The notes beneath the pieces are model-generated. The model was not told where the DNA came from. It made no database searches and worked only from the letters and a program-made list of their open reading frames with translations. A stretch of DNA of 64,000 bases from assembly GCA_037968855.1 (NCBI GenBank), contig JBBKWH010000076.1, positions 5,884-69,883 on the forward strand. The letters are read 5' to 3'. Shown here in pieces: positions 16,674 to 24,905 of this stretch. Source of the stretch: JBBKWH01 sp037968855. Lineage in GTDB: Bacteria; Pseudomonadota; Gammaproteobacteria; Pseudomonadales; Moraxellaceae. Both the position numbers and the translations under genes were made by a program. Numbering within the stretch: position 1 is the stretch's first letter; each line of letters starts with the position of its first letter.

Positions 16674-18196
16674 GCTCCTGTAATGTTCAGGCTAGAATCC
16701 TGATTAATCTGGTTTTTGAGTGCAGTTGCTGCGGTTTTGCCTTTTTCTGGCCCAACCAACACCCGCACACCTTTTGTGGTGTTGCTGGTGGCGACCTTAT
16801 AGCCTTTGGCACGTAAGCGAGCCACCACACGGTCAGCACCAGCTTGATCAGGTGCCATCGCCACTTGCACCATCCACGGCTGAGTGTCTGCTTCTAATAT
16901 GGCTCGCGCTCGTGCGGCCTCTAGTTGCTTTTGACGCTCTACACTACTGCTAGCCACACTGACTTCTGCTTTAGCAGCCTGTTTTTCTTCAAGTTTCTTT
17001 AGCTCTTCTGCCAGTTTTTCGGCCTCTAATCGGGCTTTTTCGGCACGTTTGCGTAGCGCTTCGGCCTCGTCCGTTTGTTTTTTGCGGGCTTGCTCTGCTG
17101 TTTTTTCACGTTCTGCTGCATCTGCTTTGGCTTTCTTTTCGGCATCTAGACGTGCTTGTGCTGCGTCTTTTTCTCGCTTGGCAGCCTCAGCTTTGGCTTT
17201 TTTCTCTGCGGCAACTCGTGCAGTTTCAGCATCTTTTGCATCCTGTTCGGCTTTAAGCTTGGCTGCTTTGGCCTCTTGTTCAGCTTTGAGCTTAGCAGCC
17301 TTGGCATCTTTTTCAGCCTTTAGCTTGGCTTCTTTGTCCGCTTTTTCTTTGGCGACAATGGCTGCTTTACGATCCGCTTCGGCTTGCTTGGCGGCATCGG
17401 CTTGACGTTTTTCTTCAGCCTTGCGTTCAGCTTCAGCTTTACGCTTTTGTTCGGCACGTTGCTCGGCTTCTTCGCGGGCTTGTTGTTTGGCTCGCTCGGC
17501 TTCGGCTTTTTCGAGTGCTAAGCGCTCGCCACGTGCTGTTTCTGCACGGGCTTTGGCTTCGTCTGCATTATCGTTGGCCTCATCACGTTGGGCCTTGGCC
17601 TCTAGCGCCAAACGACGGGCTTTTTCTTCTTGCTGCGCACGCTCTTTTTGCGCTTGCTGAATCTTTAACATCTCATTACTGATGGTATCGTCTGCCATTT
17701 CTGGCGCGGCTGGATCAGTCGAGCGTAGCTGTGCATCAACACGGGCTTGCTTGGCAGCGAGGCGAGCGGCTTGTTCTTCGGCGGCACGTCTTGCGGCATC
17801 GGCTTCGGCGGCTTGTTGCCGAGCCAAAAACTCAGCGGTTTGTGCTTCTTGTTCGGCCACACGCTTGGCTCTTGCTGCGCGCTGTGCTTCTAGCAAACGT
17901 TGCTCTGTTTCGACATCCATAGTCAGGGGACGTAGATGCACTTCGCGGTTTTCATCTTCCGGATTATCGCCGTTTTCAGCAGTGTTGGAGGTAGCAAAAG
18001 GATTGTCTGCGACACCTGCCGTCGCATCATTTTTTGAGGCGGTGTTTGTCTCGCCTTTGACTGCGTTTGCAATCTGGCTAGCAGTACCAGACATTAAGGC
18101 GTTTTGCCCCTCGCCCTGAAACAGCAATGCACCAAGCAGCAAACCGCCGCCCAATAAGACTACGCCACCCATCCAACGCTGTTGATTATTGCTCAT
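16640..18196 (-). CDS. SPOR-domain membrane protein with a long charged coiled coil
   Basis: A 518-aa bitopic protein, presumably binding septal (denuded) peptidoglycan. It has one N-terminal membrane helix (about residues 9-27, GVVLLGGGLLLGALLFQ). A very long Ala/Glu/Lys/Arg-rich region (about 85-430) carries degenerate repeats such as AKLKAEQEAK and AEREKTAEQARKK. A C-terminal SPOR domain (about 440-515: QPWMVQVAMAPDQAGADRVVARLRAKGY, shown here in parts) ends it. The linker is TolA-like and far longer than in DedD. It starts inside the end of folC (11-base overlap) and overlaps the DUF2726 gene, so trpA-accD-folC-SPOR-DUF2726 behave as one transcript. Confidence 0.85.
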   Translation of the reverse strand: MSNNQQRWMGGVVLLGGGLLLGALLFQGEGQNALMSGTASQIANAVKGETNTASKNDATAGVADNPFATSNTAENGDNPEDENREVHLRPLTMDVETEQRLLEAQRAARAKRVAEQEAQTAEFLARQQAAEADAARRAAEEQAARLAAKQARVDAQLRSTDPAAPEMADDTISNEMLKIQQAQKERAQQEEKARRLALEAKAQRDEANDNADEAKARAETARGERLALEKAEAERAKQQAREEAEQRAEQKRKAEAERKAEEKRQADAAKQAEADRKAAIVAKEKADKEAKLKAEKDAKAAKLKAEQEAKAAKLKAEQDAKDAETARVAAEKKAKAEAAKREKDAAQARLDAEKKAKADAAEREKTAEQARKKQTDEAEALRKRAEKARLEAEKLAEELKKLEEKQAAKAEVSVASSSVERQKQLEAARARAILEADTQPWMVQVAMAPDQAGADRVVARLRAKGYKVATSNTTKGVRVLVGPEKGKTAATALKNQINQDSSLNITGAWVSNWQPPTP

Positions 18197-19472
18197 GCTG
18201 CGTTATGGCCTCCCAGACCGTCTCTAGCGCATAAAATGACCCACAGACGACGATCAAATCATCGCGTTGACTCTGTTGTATCGCGCCATGTAATGCATGC
18301 TTTAATGTTGCATAACTGCTCTGTGCATACGGCAGTACAGCCTGCTGTAACCGTGCCAATGATGCAGCACGCGGCACAGTCAATGCCGCAAGATGCCAAT
18401 GGTCGACATCTGCCGCAGCCATTTGCACCACACCCTCAATATCTTTGTCATCTAACATCGAAAACACCAGATGAATCTTGGCCGTTTCACGCTGATGCTG
18501 GGTTTTCCATTGGCCAATTTGCTGCCACAAAAAACGCATGCCGTGCACATTGTGCGCAACATCCAAAATCACATCACGATCATGCCATAGTCGATGCTCA
18601 AAACGTCCTGCAATATGGGCAGATGTCATCCCTATCGCAATAGCCTGCACCGATACTGCAATCGGGCCGACTAACACCGCCGTAATCGCACTGGCCACAT
18701 TGACTGCTGCCAATTGTGGTACTGGCAGGCGCAACGTGCATGCTGGAGCCGCATAGTACAACCCTTGTGCATCTAAGGTCGCCAAAAAATCTTGACCGGC
18801 ACAAATCAAGCGACAGCCTAGGTCGCGTGCGCGCTGATCGATCATGGCTGGTCGTTCAGTTGGATCGCCCCAGACCACCGGAATGCCTGTTCGCATGATG
18901 CCGGCTTTTTCAAACGCGATTTTTTCGATGGTATCGCCAAGCCAGTCGGTGTGATCCAAACCAATATTAGTAATCACCGCCACATTCGGGTCGATCAGAT
19001 TGACTGCATCCAAACGCCCACCTAAACCAACCTCTAGTACCCACACATCACACTGCTGTTGGGCAAAAATCACAAAGGCCGCCAGCGTGGTGGCCTCAAA
19101 AAAGGATAAGGGCAAATCACAAGCCACCCGTGCCGCTTCGACTTGCTCAAAGGCGGCAATCAATAAGGCATCATTGACCGGCTGACCGTCAATGCGAACG
19201 CGCTCGTTAAAGTGGGTAATATGCGGCGATTGATACAGGCCAACGCGCTGACCAGCAGCTTGATAAATCGCCGAGATAATCGTGGTGGTCGAGCCTTTGC
19301 CATTGGTTCCCGCCACCGTTACCACATGGCCCGTCGGTGCCAACAGCTGTAGATACTCCGCCACCGGCCGAATGCGCTCTAAACCTAGATCAATGGCAGT
19401 GACGTGGATGCTGCTCCAGTAGTCCAACCACTCGGTCAGTTTGGCCTGCGCCTGTGGGACAGCCACAGTCAT
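18186..19472 (-). CDS. folC: bifunctional dihydrofolate/folylpolyglutamate synthase
   Basis: FolC adds glutamate to dihydropteroate and extends the polyglutamate tail of folates, using ATP. The 428-aa product shows the Mur-ligase-type P-loop VAGTNGKGSTTT (GTNGKGS at 55-61), the folate-synthase motif LEVGLGGRLDAVN, the NIGLDHTDWLGDT segment, the carbamylated-lysine region EKAGIMR, and DVAHNVHGM in the C-terminal domain. Its ATG overlaps the accD stop as ATGA, indicating translational coupling. The accD-folC-SPOR order is common in gammaproteobacteria. Confidence 0.96.
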   Translation of the reverse strand: MTVAVPQAQAKLTEWLDYWSSIHVTAIDLGLERIRPVAEYLQLLAPTGHVVTVAGTNGKGSTTTIISAIYQAAGQRVGLYQSPHITHFNERVRIDGQPVNDALLIAAFEQVEAARVACDLPLSFFEATTLAAFVIFAQQQCDVWVLEVGLGGRLDAVNLIDPNVAVITNIGLDHTDWLGDTIEKIAFEKAGIMRTGIPVVWGDPTERPAMIDQRARDLGCRLICAGQDFLATLDAQGLYYAAPACTLRLPVPQLAAVNVASAITAVLVGPIAVSVQAIAIGMTSAHIAGRFEHRLWHDRDVILDVAHNVHGMRFLWQQIGQWKTQHQRETAKIHLVFSMLDDKDIEGVVQMAAADVDHWHLAALTVPRAASLARLQQAVLPYAQSSYATLKHALHGAIQQSQRDDLIVVCGSFYALETVWEAITQHEQ

Positions 19473-20410
19473 GGCAAGTTCAGCAATTTGGCCAATAGAC
19501 GCTCAATGGTGTCTTTGATGGCGTGACGATGCACAATCTGATCAATCACCCCATGATCAAGTAAGTATTCGGCGCGTTGGAATGGCTCATCCAATACCTC
19601 ACGCACGGTTTGCTCAATCACTCGCTTACCGGCAAAACCAATCATGGCTTTTGGCTCGGCAAGATGAATATCACCCAGCATGGCCAGCGATGCAGTGACC
19701 CCGCCATAGACCGGATGAGTCAGCACCACGATATAAGGCAAATGCGCCTGCTTTAAGCGCTGAATGGCTGCGGCGGTACGGGCCATTTGCATCAATGAGA
19801 TCAAGCCTTCTTGCATCCGCGCACCACCAGATGCCGCAAAGCACACCAATGGCTGACGATGTGCAAGGGCGGTTTCGCAGGCCAGTACAAAGCGATCACC
19901 GACCACCGATCCCATGGAGCCGCCCATAAAATCAAACTCAAAGGCACAGGCCACCAAGTCAATCGAACCAACACGACCCTGCATCACGATCAGTGCTTCG
20001 CTTTCGCCGGTTTGTTGTTGCGCTTTGACCACACGCTTAGGGTACGGTTGGCTATCGACAAAGCCTAATGGATCAGTGGTGACAAACTGCTGCCCCAGTT
20101 CGACCACCACATGATCAAACACGCTATGCAACCGATCACGGGCTTTAAACTTGAGATGTTCATCACACTCAGGACACACGTACAGATTAAACGCCATCGC
20201 AGTACGAGTAATGACCGAATGGCAGACCGGACACTCAATGGTTGGCTCAGTTTGTAAGGCTGTGGGCGACATGGGTGCTTCGCGCACCGCAATACTTGGA
20301 ACGGGACGGGCTAACCAATTCGACGGCTCGACAGTAGCAATCGGTGCTGCAACGGCGGCATCTATAGATGTTGACGATTCATCAGACATGGTATTGACCC
20401 CTTCGCTCAT
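19469..20410 (-). CDS. accD: acetyl-CoA carboxylase carboxyltransferase subunit beta
   Basis: AccD with AccA transfers the carboxyl group from biotin-BCCP to acetyl-CoA, making malonyl-CoA, the first step of fatty-acid synthesis. The four zinc-ribbon cysteines are Cys60, 63, 79 and 82 (CPVC...CPEC). Core motifs include FEFDFMGGSMGSVVGDRF, CFAASGGARMQEGLISLMQM and IGFAGKRVIEQTVRE. The N-terminus is unusual: about 55 residues of Ala/Ser/Thr/Pro-rich sequence replace the standard lead. A second ATG at 20389, with AGGGG upstream, would trim seven residues. The first ATG overlaps the trpA stop (ATGA). Confidence 0.95.
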   Translation of the reverse strand: MSEGVNTMSDESSTSIDAAVAAPIATVEPSNWLARPVPSIAVREAPMSPTALQTEPTIECPVCHSVITRTAMAFNLYVCPECDEHLKFKARDRLHSVFDHVVVELGQQFVTTDPLGFVDSQPYPKRVVKAQQQTGESEALIVMQGRVGSIDLVACAFEFDFMGGSMGSVVGDRFVLACETALAHRQPLVCFAASGGARMQEGLISLMQMARTAAAIQRLKQAHLPYIVVLTHPVYGGVTASLAMLGDIHLAEPKAMIGFAGKRVIEQTVREVLDEPFQRAEYLLDHGVIDQIVHRHAIKDTIERLLAKLLNLP

Positions 20411-21210
20411 GACAAATCATCTAAGGCTTGGCGCAATTCGCGCATTTTTTCGACCGCTTGGGCGTGGGCTGTTGCTGCGTCGGTTTCGCCAAATGGCTTG
20501 ACCAAGACTGTGCCAACAATTACCCCATCGGCAGCCTGACCCACCGCTTGTGCCGTGGCACGATCACGAATACCAAAGCCAACACCAATCGGCAGACCAG
20601 TCTGCGCCCGAATCTCACCAATCCGTGCGGCTACTTCGTCAGTGTTGAGGGCGCTAGAGCCGGTCACACCTTTGAGCGACACATAGTACACATAGCCACG
20701 CGCGGCTTTGACCACGTGAGCAATCCGTGCATCGGTGGTGGTTGGTGCCAGCAAAAAGATCGGATCAATCTCATGCTTAGCCAAAATATCAGCCAGATCA
20801 CCGGCTTCTTCTGGCGGCAGATCAACCAACAAGAGACCATCCACACCCGCTGCTTGGGCACGCGCGGCAAAGGCTTCATAGCCAATGATTTCAATCGGAT
20901 TGAGGTAGCCCATTAAGACAATCGGCGTCTCGTTATCACGCTGACGGAATTCGGCCACCATCTCAAACACATTGCGAGTGCTGGTGCCACCGGCCAAGGC
21001 ACGCTCGGCGGCCAGTGCAATCACAGGGCCATCGGCCATCGGATCAGAAAACGGCAAGCCCAGCTCTAACAAGTCTGCACCCGCAGCCACCAGATCATGC
21101 AACAACGGAACCGTGACAGCAGGTGTCGGGTCACCCGCCATGACATAAGGAATCAAAGCCTTACGCTTTTGGGTGGCAAGAGATGCAAAACGAGCAGTGA
21201 TACGGGACAT
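20407..21210 (-). CDS. trpA: tryptophan synthase alpha chain
   Basis: TrpA cleaves indole-3-glycerol phosphate to indole and glyceraldehyde-3-phosphate and channels indole to TrpB. In the 267-aa product the catalytic Glu49 (LLELGLPFSDP) and Asp60 (DGPVI) fall at the same positions as in E. coli TrpA. Phosphate-binding glycines are visible in GVGFGIRDRATAQ and DGVIVGTVLVK. The start at 21210 (MSRITARFA) gives the usual length; the frame opens at a GTG eleven codons earlier. It is separated from trpB by a DUF2804 gene and two terminators, so trpA heads its own transcript with accD-folC. Confidence 0.96.
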   Translation of the reverse strand: MSRITARFASLATQKRKALIPYVMAGDPTPAVTVPLLHDLVAAGADLLELGLPFSDPMADGPVIALAAERALAGGTSTRNVFEMVAEFRQRDNETPIVLMGYLNPIEIIGYEAFAARAQAAGVDGLLLVDLPPEEAGDLADILAKHEIDPIFLLAPTTTDARIAHVVKAARGYVYYVSLKGVTGSSALNTDEVAARIGEIRAQTGLPIGVGFGIRDRATAQAVGQAADGVIVGTVLVKPFGETDAATAHAQAVEKMRELRQALDDLS

Positions 21211-21537
21211 GAGGATATCGATTCCTGACAGAATTGAGCACAAAGGTCATGGCGCGCCATACAGACACGTCTAATGGGTTGGGATTGTAGCTTGATTATG
21301 GATGATTACAACGTCATGGCAGGTGGACAACGCTGCATTGCTGCAAAATGACACGTTCACCAATCGGCGTAGAGGCAGCGCAAGTCAACGCGCCAAAGAA
21401 GTGATGTGAGTCACAGAAAAAAACAGGCTAAGCCATGCGTACCTGTTTTGTTGAACTTGGTGCGTATGGCACTCCCTACCATGTGCTTTTTCTGACTGCT
21501 TTTTTCTGACTAAAATCGACATATATCCGAAACAACC
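21211..21537. other. intergenic region upstream of trpA
   Basis: This 327-base stretch separates trpA from the DUF2804 gene. It contains a minus-strand terminator for DUF2804 (21417-21449) and must hold the trpA-accD-folC promoter. No clear -35/-10 pair was identified and no gene is seen. Confidence 0.55.
21417..21449 (-). terminator. terminator after the DUF2804 gene
   Basis: On the minus strand AAACAGG and CCTGTTT form a seven-pair stem around a 14-base loop, followed by a run of seven T. Confidence 0.6.
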
Positions 21538-22608
21538 TTACCAACGTGCATAATGCTGCTCTAGCAAGCCCATGGTTTCAGCCAGTACATACACCTGACC
21601 CGAAGGCGCTTTGATCTGACCATTAATCATCGCTACCCATTGACTAAAGTGGCTACCAACCACGCGGGCATTAACCGATTCATGCCGTCGCCAGCCGGTC
21701 TTGACGGTTAGTTGGATCGCATCATTGGCCGAACGTAACTGCCAGAGTCCTTGATCCACTTGGTGAAACAACACGGGCGGCAGCTCAATCGGTTGGCCAT
21801 CGACCCAAATGGTATTTTCTGAGCCAAAGCTATCATTGACGCCACTGGCCAAATTAATCCCCAAGCGTCGGCCATCAGCCAAACACACTGACACACTCAG
21901 CCAATGCCAAGCGGTCTCATGGCGCAAGAAGCCACAGCTATCATCGGTCGCAGCCAACCATGGTTGACACTTCCCCGTGCCCGTTTTGGCATTACCGTCA
22001 CCCAATACAATCCGCTGTTCCTGCCAATCTAGCCAGCCATCCACTGCAAGCGCGGTTGATTTTTGGGTATACGTCCAGCCGTTTGCACCCGTCGGTGAGC
22101 ATAAGGCCAACGGCTGAACATAGCGATCATCGAGCCATGCCGACAAGATAGTTTTGTGGTCAACTTCTACTTTTAAACGCCGCCCTGTCGAGGATTGATC
22201 CAACTGCACACACAAACCGCCAGCATCAAAACGACTACGGCCTTTTTTTGGCGTGAGATCCAAGCGTGCGCCAAGGCCCAATGGCGTGGTGACATGGGTC
22301 TCAAAGGTTTCACCACTAATTCGGTCGTGAATATAAAAAAAACCATGCCCTGCCCAGCCCAAATCGACCAGCGCCACCCCGACCATGATGTGGTCACTTT
22401 GCAGGTTAATAAACTGAAACTGTTTAAAGGCCAAACGCTTGCGCCATGCAGGTAAGGACTGTCCATACGGGGAGCGATAGTCAAAGTCGGCTTGATTGAT
22501 CGACAATGGTAGATGCGACAACCGACCATAGCGTGGCTGTCCATCAACAATTAAAGACTCATCCACAGATACGGGCACAGCATGGGTCTGAGACAGCAAC
22601 GACGACAT
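21538..22608 (-). CDS. DUF2804 domain protein
   Basis: A 356-aa protein matching the DUF2804 family. Recognisable features: an N-terminal PRYGRLSHLPLSINQADFDYR-type segment, WAGHGFFYIHDR, GARLDLTPKKGRSRFDAG, and a central W/G/H-rich part (RHETAWHWLSVSVCLADGRR; GINLASGVNDSF). No signal peptide or membrane helix is evident, so it is probably cytosolic. The fold looks like an all-beta, lipocalin-like sandwich. The biochemical role is unknown. It sits between trpB and trpA, but terminators on both sides suggest an independent transcript rather than a trp function. Confidence 0.8.
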   Translation of the reverse strand: MSSLLSQTHAVPVSVDESLIVDGQPRYGRLSHLPLSINQADFDYRSPYGQSLPAWRKRLAFKQFQFINLQSDHIMVGVALVDLGWAGHGFFYIHDRISGETFETHVTTPLGLGARLDLTPKKGRSRFDAGGLCVQLDQSSTGRRLKVEVDHKTILSAWLDDRYVQPLALCSPTGANGWTYTQKSTALAVDGWLDWQEQRIVLGDGNAKTGTGKCQPWLAATDDSCGFLRHETAWHWLSVSVCLADGRRLGINLASGVNDSFGSENTIWVDGQPIELPPVLFHQVDQGLWQLRSANDAIQLTVKTGWRRHESVNARVVGSHFSQWVAMINGQIKAPSGQVYVLAETMGLLEQHYARW

Positions 22609-22731
22609 AACAATTCATCCAATCGTTTGAAATAACTTTGCACAACGTCAGTGTGGCGATGATTAGGCCATCGATTGAGTCATTAAATCTTTACACATCA
22701 CGACGACGACTCAAGCGGTCTATCACAACAG

Positions 22732-22763
22732 AAAAAAAATCCCTTTGCATTGGCAAAGGGATT
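22732..22763 (-). terminator. terminator after trpB
   Basis: AATCCCTTTGC-ATTG-GCAAAGGGATT is a perfect 11-pair stem. On the minus strand it runs into eight T, so it ends the trpF-trpB transcript. Confidence 0.9.
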
Positions 22764-22820
22764 CTTTTATGTGGGCAAACACACCATCGCGACGGCTTGG
22801 GTTCATGCAAGCCGCAGCGT

Positions 22821-24047
22821 TTAGGTCACCACAATACCGTCTAGCTTCGCAATGGTCAGCAAGTCTTTGTCACCACGACCAGATAAATTGATAATGATGG
22901 TTTGGTCCGGTGACATGGTTGGGGCGAGCTTTTCGACAAAAGCCAAGGCATGGCTAGTTTCAAGCGCAGGAATGATGCCTTCGTTCATTGTTAGCTTGCG
23001 AAACGCAGTCAAGGCTTCGTCATCATTAATCGCCACATACTCCACACGCTTCATATCCTTTAAGAAGCTATGCTCCGGCCCGACACCAGGGTAATCCAAA
23101 CCGGCAGAGATCGAGTGAGTTTCGATAATTTGGCCATCATCATCACTCATCAAATAGGTGCGATTACCATGCAACACACCAATCCGACCTGCACTTAATG
23201 GTGCAGAATGCTTGCCTGTCTCCACACCAAAACCAGCGGCTTCAACTCCATACATCTTGACGTTCTTGTCGTTTAAAAATGGCCAGAACAGACCAATCGC
23301 GTTACTGCCCCCGCCAACACAAGCGACCAACGCATCGGGCAGCTTACCAGTCATGTCGAGATGCTGTTGACGCGCCTCACGGCCAATAATCGACTGAAAA
23401 TCACGCACCAGCATCGGATACGGATGCGGCCCTGCCACAGTACCAATGATGTAATAGGTGGTGTCAACATTGGTGACCCAGTCGCGCATCGCTTCGTTCA
23501 TGGCATCTTTAAGGGTCTTAGAGCCACTGGTGACTGGCACAACCGTCGCGCCAAGCAAGCGCATACGATAGACGTTTAAGGCTTGGCGCTGCACATCCTC
23601 AGCACCCATGTAGATCACACATTCCATGCCCAGACGTGCTGCAATGGTCGCAGTTGCCACACCATGTTGGCCTGCGCCAGTCTCGGCGATCACTCGACGT
23701 TTGCCCGATAGCTTGGCCAGCAAGGCTTGACCAATGGTGTTATTGACCTTGTGTGCGCCCGTGTGATTTAAGTCTTCACGCTTGAGATAAATCTGCGCAC
23801 CGCCCAGTTCTTTACTCCAACGCTCGGCCAGATATAGCGGACTCGGACGACCGACAAAATGCGCCAAGTCATGATCAAATTCTTTTAAAAACGCCGGATC
23901 ATTTTTCATCCGTGCATACAGTTGCTCAAGGTCTTCGAGCGCACCCATTAATGTCTCAGAGACAAAGCGACCGCCATGCACACCAAAATGCCCGCGTGCA
24001 TCGGGATAAGCAGCAAAATCCACGTTTGCCAAATCAAGACTGTCCAT
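22821..24047 (-). CDS. trpB: tryptophan synthase beta chain
   Basis: TrpB condenses indole with serine to tryptophan using PLP. The 408-aa product (usual about 400) has the PLP lysine Lys100 in LNHTGAHKVNN, the catalytic E-T-G-A-G-Q-H-G motif (AETGAGQHGVAT), the glycine-rich phosphate loop CVGGGSNAIGLF, and the C-terminal NLSGRGDKD. It begins 14 bases inside the 3' end of trpF, so the two are translationally coupled. The beta-chain N-terminal signature DARGHFGVHGGRFV confirms the start. Confidence 0.97.
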   Translation of the reverse strand: MDSLDLANVDFAAYPDARGHFGVHGGRFVSETLMGALEDLEQLYARMKNDPAFLKEFDHDLAHFVGRPSPLYLAERWSKELGGAQIYLKREDLNHTGAHKVNNTIGQALLAKLSGKRRVIAETGAGQHGVATATIAARLGMECVIYMGAEDVQRQALNVYRMRLLGATVVPVTSGSKTLKDAMNEAMRDWVTNVDTTYYIIGTVAGPHPYPMLVRDFQSIIGREARQQHLDMTGKLPDALVACVGGGSNAIGLFWPFLNDKNVKMYGVEAAGFGVETGKHSAPLSAGRIGVLHGNRTYLMSDDDGQIIETHSISAGLDYPGVGPEHSFLKDMKRVEYVAINDDEALTAFRKLTMNEGIIPALETSHALAFVEKLAPTMSPDQTIIINLSGRGDKDLLTIAKLDGIVVT

Positions 24048-24708
24048 CGTGTACTCCTGCCATAAATCGTTGCATCAAATTGGAATCTTTACAGCCTTTT
24101 TGCGGTTTGCCGGTCTGCGCATCGATCTGCTCGACCCCACCGCTCACATCAACCGCATAAGGCTGGGTTTGGGCAATGGCCTCAGCCACGTTATCTGCCG
24201 TCAACCCACCCGCCAAAATCAGCGGTACGTCACACACATCACGACTAGGCCACGCTTGCCAATCAAAGGCATGGCCGGTGCCGCCTTTTAATTCAGGATG
24301 CCATGCATCCAACAAAATACCACTCGCACCCGCGTCACGATAACGCGCGATCTCGGCCAATACGTCCAGATCCGGCTTCATCTGCAAGGCTTTAATAAAG
24401 CGCCGTCCAGTCAACTTGGCAATCAACGCGCACTCATCAGGCGTCTCATCGCCATGCAATTGCAACAGGTCCAGCGGGACGTGGGCCAACACCTCAGCAA
24501 TCTCGCTTAGGCTGGCATTCACAAACAAGCCAACCAGCTGCACAAATGGTCCCGCTTGCGCGGCTAACGCGGTGGCCTGATCAATCGTGACCGCACGTGG
24601 GCTGGGCGCATAAAACACCAGACCAATCGCATCAACACCAGCAGCAACCGCCGCTTGTACGTCAGCAGCACGGGTTAATCCACATATTTTGGCTCGCGTA
24701 TGGTTCAT
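24034..24708 (-). CDS. trpF: phosphoribosylanthranilate isomerase
   Basis: TrpF performs the Amadori rearrangement of phosphoribosylanthranilate to CdRP. The 224-aa product is a single (beta/alpha)8 barrel. Catalytic Cys9 is in KICGLT, and the acid Asp is in GILLDAWH near residue 134. Other motifs are GLVFYAPSPRAV, LLQLHGDE and LAGGLTADNV. The ATG at 24708 is used; a GTG lies one codon earlier. It leads the trpF-trpB operon and is divergent from the photolyase gene. It is a stand-alone TrpF, not fused to TrpC as in enterobacteria. Confidence 0.95.
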   Translation of the reverse strand: MNHTRAKICGLTRAADVQAAVAAGVDAIGLVFYAPSPRAVTIDQATALAAQAGPFVQLVGLFVNASLSEIAEVLAHVPLDLLQLHGDETPDECALIAKLTGRRFIKALQMKPDLDVLAEIARYRDAGASGILLDAWHPELKGGTGHAFDWQAWPSRDVCDVPLILAGGLTADNVAEAIAQTQPYAVDVSGGVEQIDAQTGKPQKGCKDSNLMQRFMAGVHDGQS

Positions 24709-24905
24709 CACGCTTCGCTTCTAACATTAACAGGTGGGCGTCGATTCTAAGACATATTGTGCGCCTGTAGGCACACGTGACTGCTACAGCCTGTGTTTTT
24801 TTATCTCATCGTGTTTGTATTGCACCTGTTTTGTTGCTCAATCCAGCACCTATGCCATTCTGAAGCAGTAATTTTATCCCTCATTTCTGACGACGACCTA
24901 TTGCC

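Noticed and set aside
17049..18119. Several long plus-strand frames rich in Ser, Ala and Cys
   Set aside because: They are antisense shadows of the repetitive Ala/Glu/Lys coiled coil of the SPOR gene, with no ribosome sites or family resemblance.
22173..22550. 125-codon minus-strand frame inside the DUF2804 gene
   Set aside because: A frame-shifted shadow on the same strand as a conserved-domain gene.
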